Of a DNA stretch of 64,000 bases, positions 43,205-55,091 are shown piece after piece. Under the pieces are notes generated by a model. The model was not told the origin of the DNA and did no database searches. It saw only the letters and a program-made list of their open reading frames with translations. The translations under genes and the position numbers were made by a program. Numbering within the stretch: the first letter of the stretch is position 1; every line of letters begins with the position of its first letter. Location of the stretch: assembly GCA_031216445.1 (NCBI GenBank), contig CM062210.1:17877501-17941500 (forward strand), written 5' to 3'. Source of the DNA: Lateolabrax maculatus. Lineage: Eukaryota > Chordata > Actinopteri > Acropomatiformes > Lateolabracidae.

Positions 43205-46200
43205 TCATTTCGCTCCCCCAAACAGATACTGTATTTCCGGATCCTGTGGTGGTGCTCTGAGGAGCCCCATACCCTGTTGCTCCTGCCCACCTTCCTCCCC
43301 CGTCGAGTCAGGCCGCCGCTGCTTTGAACCTTTGTTGTGTGGCTCCGGCTCCTTCGTCCGAATGGGCACAGAGGCGATTCTTCTTTGTGGCTGTGTCCTA
43401 GGCCCGCCGCCTGCAGCATTGGCCATTTTGACCGTTGCTGCGGCCATTCGGATCACAGCCACTGGGGGGATCTGCGTGTGCTTCCTTACCAGCAGGTTTC
43501 TGGAGGTCCACATGGCGTCTTTGATGGCGGCTAGGGTGAGCCACTGTTTGGCAAAGTGACATGCTGGTACCTGTCCCCTTTGGCCCACCCCATACAGCAC
43601 CAGCTGTACTGTAAGGACCTCCCCTGCTGGCAAGTACGGGAATTGCAAGGAGCCGGCCGTTGCCCACTGTTCTACAGCAGCGCTGCACTCCCAGAGTAGA
43701 TGCCTCACCGACTCAGGCGCGCCACAACCTGGTCGGGGGCAGGTTGAAAGTGCCGACATGCCCCGGGAGTGCATTACGGACCTGACCGGGAGGATTTCGT
43801 GGGCCACCATCCATGACAGGTCCCGGAGTCTGTTTGGAAGAGCGGAGTGGTTCACGTTGCGCCAAACTGTTGAGGGCTCACCGAGCGCGAGCCCGCGCAC
43901 TGGACTCACTGGTTCCCGCTCCTGCACAACAGAAATCAGAAAGCGGTGGTTGGTTAGAACTTGCAACTCTTCCTGCTCAAGCTTAAAATGTTTTAAAAAT
44001 GTCTGGATAAAAGCATAAGCAGGTGGCAGGCTAAAAGACACAGGTACTTTAAGATCAGTGAGTAACAACTTTAGTCTTCTGAGGTAAGACCCCATCCAGA
44101 ACTTTGTCATTGCTGTGGTCTTGGGGTTTCTGGATGGGGCTGTGGCGGTTGTAATGTGTAGTGCGGTGTATCTGCCTCCTAAGAACAAGTACAAATCCGG
44201 CACTCCTTTTCCTCCTTTCTCCTTTGGCTTCTTCATCACGTTTCTCCTCAGTCGTTCCCACTTGGAGCCCCACAGGAAATAGAAGATGGCTCGTTCCAGG
44301 TCTAAAAGCACTCTTCTAGGTGGTATAAAAATAGAACTGATGAGTAAAAGCAAAGGTAAAATCACAGCTTTGATGATTAAAACCTTCCCTTCTATAGTCA
44401 GTCCTCTAAGTCTCCAATACCCTAGTCTCTGCCTAACTTTCCCTACCACGTCTGGCCAATTTGTCTCCCCTCCTCCCTCCTTATCGAATTTAATCCCAAG
44501 TATCTTTTGGTCAGTCTGGGTCACAGTCAGGGGGAGTCCTGTCGTGTCGGTCGCTCTCCATGGTCCATAAAAAAGGGCTTGGGTCTTGCCTCTGTTCAGT
44601 TTCGACCCAGAGGCCCGTCCAAACCAGTCAGTCAAGTCCAGCGTCCTGTTGACAGATAAAAGGTCAGTGCATAAAATGTTTATGTCATCCATATATAAAG
44701 TGCATTTTGTCACCAGTCCCCCGCTCCCTGGGGCTACTATCCCATTGATTTGTTGGTCCCTTCTCAAGATCTGTGCCAGTGGTTCTATACAGATAACATA
44801 GAGGAGGGCAGATAACGGACAGCCCTGACGGACACCGCAGTTTATGTCGACTGCTTGTGTCAGATGCCCGTTAACGATGAATTTGCTGGTAATGTCCCGG
44901 TACAGCAATCCCACCCAGTCTGTAAACCTCCTTGGGAAACCCATCTTTTGCAGTACCTGGAAGAGGTACTGGTGCGAGACCCGATCAAAAGCTTTTTCAA
45001 AATCTAAATTTAAGACTACTAGCCGGATGTTTCTGTCTCTCGCATAACAGATGGTGTCTCGGATCAGTACGAGGCTGTCTGTGATCTTCCTCCCAGGGAT
45101 GGCACAGGCTTGATCCGGGTGAATTAGCTCTTCTAAAAACAAGGACATACGTGCGGCTAATAATTTACTAAAAAATTTACAGTCACAGTTTAAAAGTGTG
45201 ATAGGTCTCCAATTCTTCAAGTCAGTCTTGTCTTTGTCTTTATGGAGAAGAGTCACTATCCCTACTCTGAAACTATCAGGAAGTCGGTCCATTTGTCCAA
45301 AATCCATAAAAACAGCAAGCAAGTCAGGTGCTAAAATGTCCCAAAACGTCAAATAAAATTCCAAAGGAAGCCCACCCTCTCCTGGAGATTTCCCTTTCTT
45401 AAAACTCTTGATACATTTATTTAACTCGAGAATGGTAAAATCTTGGGTTAAAAGCACATTGTCTACTACTGTTTGTTCAATGGATTTTAAAACTTCAGCC
45501 ATGGTGTCCATTTTAACAGGTTTTGTTTTGTAGAGTTCCCTGTAGAAGTTTTCAATGGTTTCTTTGATTTCCAGTGTTGTGTCAACTGTGCACCCATTTT
45601 CTTTTTTTAGTCTTAAAATGGCTCCCCCTTTATTTACAATTTTCTTAAAAAAATATCTGGTGCACTTTTCTCCTTCCTCTATTTCCCTTTCCTTGCTCCT
45701 TAAAATGACACCCTTGCTTTTAATTTCTGCTAAAACTGACATCTCTGTTTTGATTTGTTTTATCTCTTCGTTTAAGTCCATCCCTTGTTGGTTTAGTTTA
45801 AAATACCGCTGGAGTCGTTTCTGCAGTCCCAACATGCGTCTGTTGTCCCTATCTTTTTTCTTTTTCCCTGCCTGTCTAAAAAAAGTCTGGGTCCTTCCTT
45901 TCACCATTTCCCACCAGTGTGCACGTGTATCGTAAAGGTCTCGGAGGGTCTGCCACTCTTGGTACTGCTCCCTATACTGGCTAACTAATTCCCTATCCTC
46001 TAAAAGGGAGCAGTTGAGCTTCCACAGACCGCTTCCTAATGTCACACCGGAAGGGAGTGAAAGGGTGCATGAAAGCATTGCGTGATCGGAAAAGAAAACC
46101 GGTTCCAATCTAGCATCGATCGGTGGGCAATCACGTGATAAAATGTAGTCTATGCGAGAGGCTCTGGTGCCATCACCACTGAACCAGGTGAAACCCTCCT

Positions 46201-46759
46201 CTCTGGGATGCATGGTTTTAAAACAGTCCAGAAGTTTAAAATCCCTGCATATGCCCTGTAATAAAACTGATGTTTTGTCAAGTTTAAAATCTTCCCCTGT
46301 TCTTTTCCTATCTTTCCTGTTTAAAATACAGTTAAAATCGCCCCCTACAACTAAAGGTACCCTACCTAGCATGTGGGACTGCAAGTCTTCTAAAAGGTCA
46401 TACCTGTCATTTTTGTTGTTAAAGCCATAAATATTTAATATGTTAAAATCTTTTCCCATAAAAGTCAGGTGTGCTAAAAGTGCCCGCCCCTCTCTCACCA
46501 CAGTGCTGCCCTTCACCAAGACCAGAGGGTTTTTAATTAAAATGGCCACTCCATCATTTTTGTTTTCATTTGATCCACTCCATATCGATGTTTGTGGCCA
46601 TAATTTCTCCCACTCTCTGTAGTTGTTTAAAAAAGGCAGGCCACACTCCTGTATTAAAAACACATCTGACTTAATAGAGTTAAGAAAAGATAAAACAGTC
46701 TGGGCTCTAACTCTCGACTTCACACTTCTCACATTTATGGTTGAGAAGGTAAGTGTCAT
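43205..46759 (-). CDS. ORF2 of copy E: APE endonuclease-reverse transcriptase, D462G
   Basis: 1184 residues, open. The RT motif SPGEDG reads SPGEGG (D462G). The aspartate at this place is widely conserved in LINE reverse transcriptases (PGxDG), so activity may be reduced. It also carries F959L. YMDD and the endonuclease residues are intact. Confidence 0.94.
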   Translation of the reverse strand: MTLTFSTINVRSVKSRVRAQTVLSFLNSIKSDVFLIQECGLPFLNNYREWEKLWPQTSIWSGSNENKNDGVAILIKNPLVLVKGSTVVREGRALLAHLTFMGKDFNILNIYGFNNKNDRYDLLEDLQSHMLGRVPLVVGGDFNCILNRKDRKRTGEDFKLDKTSVLLQGICRDFKLLDCFKTMHPREEGFTWFSGDGTRASRIDYILSRDCPPIDARLEPVFFSDHAMLSCTLSLPSGVTLGSGLWKLNCSLLEDRELVSQYREQYQEWQTLRDLYDTRAHWWEMVKGRTQTFFRQAGKKKKDRDNRRMLGLQKRLQRYFKLNQQGMDLNEEIKQIKTEMSVLAEIKSKGVILRSKEREIEEGEKCTRYFFKKIVNKGGAILRLKKENGCTVDTTLEIKETIENFYRELYKTKPVKMDTMAEVLKSIEQTVVDNVLLTQDFTILELNKCIKSFKKGKSPGEGGLPLEFYLTFWDILAPDLLAVFMDFGQMDRLPDSFRVGIVTLLHKDKDKTDLKNWRPITLLNCDCKFFSKLLAARMSLFLEELIHPDQACAIPGRKITDSLVLIRDTICYARDRNIRLVVLNLDFEKAFDRVSHQYLFQVLQKMGFPRRFTDWVGLLYRDITSKFIVNGHLTQAVDINCGVRQGCPLSALLYVICIEPLAQILRRDQQINGIVAPGSGGLVTKCTLYMDDINILCTDLLSVNRTLDLTDWFGRASGSKLNRGKTQALFYGPWRATDTTGLPLTVTQTDQKILGIKFDKEGGGETNWPDVVGKVRQRLGYWRLRGLTIEGKVLIIKAVILPLLLLISSIFIPPRRVLLDLERAIFYFLWGSKWERLRRNVMKKPKEKGGKGVPDLYLFLGGRYTALHITTATAPSRNPKTTAMTKFWMGSYLRRLKLLLTDLKVPVSFSLPPAYAFIQTFLKHFKLEQEELQVLTNHRFLISVVQEREPVSPVRGLALGEPSTVWRNVNHSALPNRLRDLSWMVAHEILPVRSVMHSRGMSALSTCPRPGCGAPESVRHLLWECSAAVEQWATAGSLQFPYLPAGEVLTVQLVLYGVGQRGQVPACHFAKQWLTLAAIKDAMWTSRNLLVRKHTQIPPVAVIRMAAATVKMANAAGGGPRTQPQRRIASVPIRTKEPEPHNKGSKQRRPDSTGEEGGQEQQGMGLLRAPPQDPEIQYLFGGAK

Positions 46760-46831
46760 GAGTATGGTTAAAACAAACAGGTATGAACTCCTAAAACTAA
46801 GAGGCAGTTTTAATGTTCAAGGATAAAACAG

Positions 46832-48133
46832 TTAGACAATTTCTTGTGAATGTAGCTCTTCCTTCACTCTCATGGGTGAAGAGTGCTGGGGTTGAGCTCC
46901 ATTTCCCTTTCGGACTCTGGGGGTTGGCCTCTGCCGCAAGGTTGCATTGAGCTTCGAGTCCTTAGGGGTTGATTGCAGAGCTATGGTTAAAAAAGAGACC
47001 TCATTTGGGGAATTGGAGGGGAAGACTCTGGGCTCCTCCACAGATGAACTGTTTGATGGATTCCCAGCTCTTCCCCTCTTCTCTGAGACTACAGGAGACT
47101 CAGAGGACAATTCTGATATCGGTCTCTTGGCCTGCTGGGCATTGGGGAGGGGGGCATCCTCGCTATTTTCTTGTGCTGGTTCCTTTTCAATTTCTGAGCT
47201 AGCTCCGCCTACTGACTGCATTGACCCATCTTGCTCATCCCTCTCCACTTGTGGGTCAATTGCAGGCCCCTCCCCTACTCCCGCCTCACCTGATCCCTGT
47301 CCTCCAGTCACAGGATTTGGCGGGAGATTTGAATTTTCCAGCCCAGCCTCTTCAATTAGCTCTCTAACTGCTTCATCTTTTCCATTTTTTGTTGGCTTTG
47401 CGGCCTTTACTTTGTTGGCAAATGACTTTGGGCAATCTCTGAAGAGGTGGTTTGTTTCTCCACAAAGATTGCACTTTCTGCCATTGGTGCACTCCTCAAA
47501 AGTATGCCCAATTTCTCTACATTTCCCACAAATGGTCTGCTGACATGCTTCTGCCAGGTGCCCATGCTCACCACACTTGCGACAGAGCTTAGGCTGACCT
47601 TGGTAATGGATGTAGCCCCTGTTGTTTCCCAGTACTATCACAGATGGGAGATGTTTCAGGCCTTGGAAGCCTTCAGGGTCCTGCCATTGTTGGATGGGGA
47701 CCCTCCAAGCGCAATTCCAAATGCCATCTTCATCCCTCACTTTGGTAGCTTGGCCTTTCACAGTGCAATATCTACCCAGCCACAAACAAATGTCATCTGC
47801 ATTTACTGTCTCATTGAACATTCTGACAATTACTGTTTTTAAGGCATTGTCAGTCAGTTTCTCAACGTTCAAAGCAGAAAACTGGGGTTTTGCATTTTCA
47901 AACCGTGTCCAAAAATCTCTAAGCAGAGCGGCAGATCGAAAGCTTACATCAAATCCTTTATTAAATGGCAGGGTGACAATGCAATTCAAGTCTTCTGGCA
48001 GAAAGTTTAAGGTTTTCTGGATTAACTTTCGAGAAAAGTCAAGTCTGGACATCTCCAGAGGCTTGCCATCTTTTTCCTTTAGTGTAAAACGGACACTGTG
48101 GTGCCTCCGCATGCCGGCATGGTTGGCCGACAT
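46832..48133 (-). CDS. ORF1 of copy E: three-CCHC nucleic-acid-binding protein
   Basis: 433 residues, identical to B, C and D as far as noticed. Confidence 0.93.
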   Translation of the reverse strand: MSANHAGMRRHHSVRFTLKEKDGKPLEMSRLDFSRKLIQKTLNFLPEDLNCIVTLPFNKGFDVSFRSAALLRDFWTRFENAKPQFSALNVEKLTDNALKTVIVRMFNETVNADDICLWLGRYCTVKGQATKVRDEDGIWNCAWRVPIQQWQDPEGFQGLKHLPSVIVLGNNRGYIHYQGQPKLCRKCGEHGHLAEACQQTICGKCREIGHTFEECTNGRKCNLCGETNHLFRDCPKSFANKVKAAKPTKNGKDEAVRELIEEAGLENSNLPPNPVTGGQGSGEAGVGEGPAIDPQVERDEQDGSMQSVGGASSEIEKEPAQENSEDAPLPNAQQAKRPISELSSESPVVSEKRGRAGNPSNSSSVEEPRVFPSNSPNEVSFLTIALQSTPKDSKLNATLRQRPTPRVRKGNGAQPQHSSPMRVKEELHSQEIV

Positions 48134-48498
48134 GGTGGAGGCACCACAGAGTCAAAAATAAATAAAGGACTAAAACAGATAAGACTTACTATAAAAAAAA
48201 AAACAACAACAATGGAAAAAACAAATAAAACCAGATGAGTAAATAATAAGACAATAAATAAATTAAAAAACTCTCTCCTTTTCTTGTCTGGCCTGGTCAA
48301 GATGTTGATCCGATAGAGGGTGGAAAAGCAGTCCTCTGAGCCAATGTATTCCTGTAAGTGAAAAAGAAATTCGCAACTACGAAGAAGCTGAAATAACTAA
48401 CACAAGGAATATATAAATGTCCTCCCAAATACTGGTAACAAAACACCAATGCCACAAACAAGCAAGGGTATTTTACCATAAACGGGAAGTGATCGCAG

Positions 48499-48524
48499 TC
48501 TTAGCCAAAAGGCCGAGAAGCGAT
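48499..48524 (-). pseudogene. RNU2: U2 5' part (nt 1-26) split by copy E
   Basis: 26 bp identical to U2 nt 1-26. The flank just upstream has a T-to-A change (GTCAAAGCG). Confidence 0.93.
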
Positions 48525-49066
48525 GCCGTCAAAGCGTCCCAGGTAAACGGCTGATTCTCCGCACAGTCCCCGTCACTGGGGGGTGCGCCGGGGAAAGATG
48601 CGTTTAAGCGACACTCAGTAAAACCGAAAAACAACTTCACTAAACGCTCAACCAGTGAAACACAACGCAAACACACAGGAAGTGTAAACTCAAAATCAAA
48701 GATACTCTAGAAGTAAAGATAGCGCACTGCAAGCTGCGCCAATGATATGAAACGCTGTCCACTTCCTGTCTCCTGAGTGGGCGGGGCCTGTCCTCCCGCC
48801 TCGCTGGGAAGTGTGGTGAACGCCACGTGTACATTTTATTGAGCAAAGAAACACGGGTTTTATTCGCTTTTTACTTTGTATTTAATTTGAGCGAGACTCG
48901 TACATGAAGCGTTTGAAGTAATGCCAACAACATTATCGCAGGGACTTCCTGCAGAAATAGAGGCAGACAAGTTACACTGTATTGATCACTAATGCATCCC
49001 CAAGACCTTAAGGTACAGTGTGATAGCTACGCTGCTGTTGTTGTTATTTGCTGTTGCACATGTGAT

Positions 49067-49230
49067 CAGGGGAGAGCGCGAACGCAGTCCCCCACTACCA
49101 CAAATTATGCAGTCGAGATTCCCACATTTGGGGAATTCGCAGAGGTCAGCTCAACCGGAGTGCAATGGCCAAGCCTCGCCCTGGGTGAACCACCTTCTTG
49201 ATCATGGTATCTCCCCTGCCAGGTAAGTAT
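49067..49230 (-). ncRNA. RNU1: U1 snRNA, copy 15
   Basis: 164 nt, consensus, with the GCAGGGACTTCCTGC spacer variant downstream. Confidence 0.95.
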
Positions 49231-49804
49231 GAGTTGTACAGCTCAGAGGCAGCCCAGTCTCTCACAGACTCACCCTGCTGACTGATGGTGCTGATCCATA
49301 TAGAAATGACCACAACCAGAGGATATAGGGGGGACGGGACTCTGCAGGGATTTAACACAGAACAAACCGTTTTGTACTAAGGCTGACAAAGATTATCAAC
49401 ATTTTATCTGATAAATAATGGTTATATTTCCCATCATGCGATGCTTCGTTTCCATATCAAAATCTAACCAACCCACAAAAAACACTGCAATGAGTGCAAT
49501 GGAACCACACAATCAAACACAGCCAGTTTGAGGATGTTTTCATATTGTTCTCACACGTGGAAAGGACAGGGAACGCAGCACGCTTCCTTTTACAACCTCC
49601 GCGTCTCACTCGACAGTTGCTGGTTGGAGTCATTATATGTCACCACTCTGCGGCCTCCTGCTCTTAAAACCAGAATTATACACATTGCCTTGAGCAGAAC
49701 GCATCCTGTTGATAAACTCAGTGCGCGCAGCAAACATCTATTGCCCGAGGAACAGCGCAGCGTCACTGAGAGCTAAATTGCGTTACACACATTGAGGGGT
49801 GGGG

Positions 49805-49991
49805 GGTGCACCGGTCCTGGAGGTACTGCAATACCAGGTCGATGCGTGGAGTGGACGGAGCAAGCCCCTGTTCCATCTCCCTGCTCCAAAAAGCAATTTA
49901 ATATATGGTCCCCGGGTAGGGGACGTATCAGATATTAAACTGATAAGAACAGATACTACACTTGATCTTAGCCAAAAGGCCGAGAAGCGAT
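49805..49991 (-). ncRNA. RNU2: U2 snRNA, copy 11
   Basis: 187 nt, consensus. The 3' flank has one substitution (ATTGCCCGAGG on the plus strand). Confidence 0.95.
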
Positions 49992-50536
49992 GCCGTCAAT
50001 GCGTCCCAGGTAAACGGCTGATTCTCCGCACAGTCCCCGTCACTGGGGGGTGCGCCGGGGAAAGATGCGTTTAAGCGACACTCAGTAAAACCGAAAAACA
50101 ACTTCACTAAACGCTCAACCAGTGAAACACAACGCAAACACACAGGAAGTGTAAACTCAAAATCAAAGATACTCTAGAAGTAAAGATAGCGCACTGCAAG
50201 CTGCGCCAATGATATGAAACGCTGTCCACTTCCTGTCTCCTGAGTGGGCGGGGCCTGTCCTCCCGCCTCGCTGGGAAGTGTGGTGAACGCCACGTGTACA
50301 TTTTATTGAGCAAAGAAACACGGGTTTTATTCGCTTTTTACTTTGTATTTAATTTGAGCGAGACTCGTACATGAAGCGTTTGAAGTAATGCCAACAACAT
50401 TATCGCAGGGACTTCCTGCAGAAATAGAGGCAGACAAGTTACACTGTATTGATCACTAATGCATCCCCAAGACCTTAAGGTACAGTGTGATAGCTACGCT
50501 GCTGTTGTTGTTATTATTTGCTGTTGCACATGTGAT

Positions 50537-50700
50537 CAGGGGAGAGCGCGAACGCAGTCCCCCACTACCACAAATTATGCAGTCGAGATTCCCACATTTG
50601 GGGAATTCGCAGAGGTCAGCTCAACCGGAGTGCAATGGCCAAGCCTCGCCCTGGGTGAACCACCTTCTTGATCATGGTATCTCCCCTGCCAGGTAAGTAT
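50537..50700 (-). ncRNA. RNU1: U1 snRNA, copy 16
   Basis: 164 nt, consensus. The 3' flank has an extra ATT triplet (TTGTTATTATTTG), giving a 1470-bp unit. Confidence 0.95.
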
Positions 50701-51274
50701 GAGTTGTACAGCTCAGAGGCAGCCCAGTCTCTCACAGACTCACCCTGCTGACTGATGGTGCTGATCCATATAGAAATGACCACAACCAGAGGATATAGGG
50801 GGGACGGGACTCTGCAGGGATTTAACACAGAACAAACCGTTTTGTACTAAGGCTGACAAAGATTATCAACATTTTATCTGATAAATAATGGTTATATTTC
50901 CCATCATGCGATGCTTCGTTTCCATATCAAAATCTAACCAACCCACAAAAAACACTGCAATGAGTGCAATGGAACCACACAATCAAACACAGCCAGTTTG
51001 AGGATGTTTTCATATTGTTCTCACACGTGGAAAGGACAGGGAACGCAGCACGCTTCCTTTTACAACCTCCGCGTCTCACTCGACAGTTGCTGGTTGGAGT
51101 CATTATATGTCACCACTCTGCGGCCTCCTGCTCTTAAAACCAGAATTATACACATTGCCTTGAGCAGAACGCATCCTGTTGATAAACTCAGTGCGCGCAG
51201 CAAACATCTATTACCCGAGGAACAGCGCAGCGTCACTGAGAGCTAAATTGCGTTACACACATTGAGGGGTGGGG

Positions 51275-51461
51275 GGTGCACCGGTCCTGGAGGTACTGCA
51301 ATACCAGGTCGATGCATGGAGTGGACGGAGCAAGCCCCTGTTCCATCTCCCTGCTCCAAAAAGCAATTTAATATATGGTCCCCGGGTAGGGGACGTATCA
51401 GATATTAAACTGATAAGAACAGATACTACACTTGATCTTAGCCAAAAGGCCGAGAAGCGAT
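51275..51461 (-). ncRNA. RNU2: U2 snRNA, copy 12
   Basis: 187 nt with nt 146 C to U. The base 6 bp upstream of +1 is C to A on the plus strand, shared with copy 14. Confidence 0.94.
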
Positions 51462-52003
51462 GCCGTAAATGCGTCCCAGGTAAACGGCTGATTCTCCGCA
51501 CAGTCCCCGTCACTGGGGGGTGCGCCGGGGAAAGATGCGTTTAAGCGACACTCAGTAAAACCGAAAAACAACTTCACTAAACGCTCAACCAGTGAAACAC
51601 AACGCAAACACACAGGAAGTGTAAACTCAAAATCAAAGATACTCTAGAAGTAAAGATAGCGCACTGCAAGCTGTGCCAATGATATGAAACGCTGTCCACT
51701 TCCTGTCTCCTGAGTGGGCGGGGCCTGTCCTCCCGCCTCGCTGGGAAGTGTGGTGAACGCCACGTGTACATTTTATTGAGCAAAGAAACACGGGTTTTAT
51801 TCGCTTTTTACTTTGTATTTAATTTGAGCGAGACTCGTACATGAAGCGTTTGAAGTAATGCCAACAACATTATCGCAGGAACTTCCTGCAGAAATAGAGG
51901 CAGACAAGTTACACTGTGTTGATCACTAATGCATCCCCAAGACCTTAAGGTACAGTGTGATAGCTACGCTGCTGTTGCTGTTATTTGCTGTTGCACATGT
52001 GAT

Positions 52004-52167
52004 CAGGGGAGAGCGCGAACGCAGTCCCCCACTACCACAAATTATGCAGTCGAGATTCCCACATTTGGGGAATTCGCAGAGGTCAGCTCAACCGGAGTGC
52101 AATGGCCAAGCCTCGCCCTGGGTGAACCACCTTCTTGATCATGGTATCTCCCCTGCCAGGTAAGTAT
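52004..52167 (-). ncRNA. RNU1: U1 snRNA, copy 17
   Basis: 164 nt, consensus; first unit of the dimer repeat. Confidence 0.95.
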
Positions 52168-52741
52168 GAGTTGTACAGCTCAGAGGCAGCCCAGTCTCTC
52201 ACAGACTCACCCTGCTGACTGATGGTGCTGATCCATATAGAAATGACCACAACCAGAGGATATAGGGGGGACGGGACTCTGCAGGGATTTAACACAGAAC
52301 AAACCGTTTTGTACTAAGGCTGACAAAGATTATCAACATTTTATCTGATAAATAATGGTTATATTTCCCATCATGCGATGCTTCGTTTCCATATCAAAAT
52401 CTAACCAACCCACAAAAAACACTGCAATGAGTGCAATGGAACCACACAATCAAACACAGCCAGTTTGAGGATGTTTTCATATTGTTCTCACACGTGGAAA
52501 GGACAGGGAACGCAGCACGCTTCCTTTTACAACCTCCGCGTCTCACTCGACAGTTGCTGGTTGGAGTCATTATATGTCACCACTCTGCGGCCTCCTGCTC
52601 TTAAAACCAGAATTATACACATTGCCTTGAGCAGAACGCATCCTGTTGATAAACTCAGTGCGCGCAGCAAACATCTATTACCCGAGGAACAGCGCAGCGT
52701 CACTGAGAGCTAAATTGCGTTACACACATTGAGGGGTGGGG

Positions 52742-52928
52742 GGTGCACCAGTCCTGGAGATACTGCAATACCAGGTCGATGCGTGGAGTGGACGGAGCAA
52801 GCCCCTGTTCCATCTCCCTCCTCCAAAAAGCAATTTAATATATGGTCCCCGGGTAGGGGACGTATCAGATATTAAACTGATAAGAACAGATACTACACTT
52901 GATCTTAGCCAAAAGGCCGAGAAGCGAT
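52742..52928 (-). ncRNA. RNU2: U2 snRNA, copy 13 (most divergent)
   Basis: 187 nt with three substitutions against the array: nt 109 C to G just after the Sm site, nt 169 C to U and nt 179 C to U in the 3' stem region. It may be a decaying copy. Confidence 0.92.
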
Positions 52929-53460
52929 GCCGTCAATGCGTCCCAGGTAAACGGCTGATTCTCCGCACAGTCCCCGTCACTGGGGGGTGCGCCGGGGAAA
53001 GATGCGTTTAAGCGACACTCAGTAAAACCGAAAAACAACTTCACTAAACGCTCAACCAGTGAAACACAACGCAAACACACAGGAAGTGTAAACTCAAAAT
53101 CAAAGATACTCTAGAAGTAAAGATAGCGCACTGCAAGCTGCGCCAATGATATGAAACGCTGTCCACTTCCTGTCTCCTGAGTGGGCGGGGCCTGTCCTCC
53201 CGCCTCGCTGGGAAGTGTGGTGAACGCCACGTGTACATTTTATTGAGCAAAGAAACACGGGTTTTATTCGCTTTTTACTTTGTATTTAATTTGAGCGAGA
53301 CTCGTACATGAAGCGTTTGAAGTAATGCCAACAACATTATCGCAGGAACTTCCTGCAGAAATAGAGGCAGACAAGTTACACTGTATTGATCACTAATGCA
53401 TCCCCAAGACCTTAAGGTACAGTGTGATAGCTACGCTGCTGTTGCTGTTGCACATGTGAT

Positions 53461-53624
53461 CAGGGGAGAGCGCGAACGCAGTCCCCCACTACCACAAATT
53501 ATGCAGTCGAGATTCCCACATTTGGGGAATTCGCAGATGTCTGCTCAACCGGAGTGCAATGGCCAAGCCTCGCCCTGGGTGAACCACCTTCTTGATCATG
53601 GTATCTCCCCTGCCAGGTAAGTAT
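53461..53624 (-). ncRNA. RNU1: U1 snRNA, copy 18 (divergent)
   Basis: 164 nt with nt 83 U to A and nt 87 C to A; the second breaks a G-C pair at the base of stem II. The 3' flank has the 10-bp loss. Possibly a weak or inactive copy. Confidence 0.92.
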
Positions 53625-54198
53625 GAGTTGTACAGCTCAGAGGCAGCCCAGTCTCTCACAGACTCACCCTGCTGACTGATGGTGCTGATCCATATAGAAA
53701 TGACCACAACCAGAGGATATAGGGGGGACGGGACTCTGCAGGGATTTAACACAGAACAAACCGTTTTGTACTAAGGCTGACAAAGATTATCAACATTTTA
53801 TCTGATAAATAATGGTTATATTTCCCATCATGCGATGCTTCGTTTCCATATCAAAATCTAACCAACCCACAAAAAACACTGCAATGAGTGCAATGGAACC
53901 ACACAATCAAACACAGCCAGTTTGAGGATGTTTTCATATTGTTCTCACACGTGGAAAGGACAGGGAACGCAGCACGCTTCCTTTTACAACCTCCGCGTCT
54001 CACTCGACAGTTGCTGGTTGGAGTCATTATATGTCACCACTCTGCGGCCTCCTGCTCTTAAAACCAGAATTATACACATTGCCTTGAGCAGAACGCATCC
54101 TGTTGATAAACTCAGTGCGCGCAGCAAACATCTATTACCCGAGGAACAGCGCAGCGTCACTGAGAGCTAAATTGCGTTACACACATTGAGGGGTGGGG

Positions 54199-54385
54199 GG
54201 TGCACCGGTCCTGGAGGTACTGCAATACCAGGTCGATGCGTGGAGTGGACGGAGCAAGCCCCTGTTCCATCTCCCTGCTCCAAAAAGCAATTTAATATAT
54301 GGTCCCCGGGTAGGGGACGTATCAGATATTAAACTGATAAGAACAGATACTACACTTGATCTTAGCCAAAAGGCCGAGAAGCGAT
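54199..54385 (-). ncRNA. RNU2: U2 snRNA, copy 14
   Basis: 187 nt, consensus; shares the -6 flank change with copy 12. Confidence 0.95.
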
Positions 54386-54927
54386 GCCGTAAATGCGTCC
54401 CAGGTAAACGGCTGATTCTCCGCACAGTCCCCGTCACTGGGGGGTGCGCCGGGGAAAGATGCGTTTAAGCGACACTCAGTAAAACCGAAAAACAACTTCA
54501 CTAAACGCTCAACCAGTGAAACACAACGCAAACACACAGGAAGTGTAAACTCAAAATCAAAGATACTCTAGAAGTAAAGATAGCGCACTGCAAGCTGCGC
54601 CAATGATATGAAACGCTGTCCACTTCCTGTCTCCTGAGTGGGCGGGGCCTGTCCTCCCGCCTCGCTGGGAAGTGTGGTGAACGCCACGTGTACATTTTAT
54701 TGAGCAAAGAAACACGGGTTTTATTCGCTTTTTACTTTGTATTTAATTTGAGCGAGACTCGTACATGAAGCGTTTGAAGTAATGCCAACAACATTATCGC
54801 AGGAACTTCCTGCAGAAATAGAGGCAGACAAGTTACACTGTGTTGATCACTAATGCATCCCCAAGACCTTAAGGTACAGTGTGATAGCTACGCTGCTGTT
54901 GCTGTTATTTGCTGTTGCACATGTGAT

Positions 54928-55091
54928 CAGGGGAGAGCGCGAACGCAGTCCCCCACTACCACAAATTATGCAGTCGAGATTCCCACATTTGGGGAATTCG
55001 CAGAGGTCAGCTCAACCGGAGTGCAATGGCCAAGCCTCGCCCTGGGTGAACCACCTTCTTGATCATGGTATCTCCCCTGCCAGGTAAGTAT
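54928..55091 (-). ncRNA. RNU1: U1 snRNA, copy 19
   Basis: 164 nt, consensus; counterpart of copy 17 in the second dimer. Confidence 0.95.

Larger units (their letters stand above)
42896..48498 (-). mobile_element. Retrotransposon copy E (Keshi-like), full length
   Basis: 5603 bp with an 18-nt poly(A) tail (42896-42913), 3' UTR 42914-43204, ORF2 43205-46759, ORF1 46832-48133 and 5' UTR 48134-48498 (11-A run at 48193-48203, plus a small deletion near 48240). Junctions are the same as in B. It belongs to the D/E/F sub-lineage. Both ORFs are open, but ORF2 has a change in a conserved RT motif. Confidence 0.95.
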
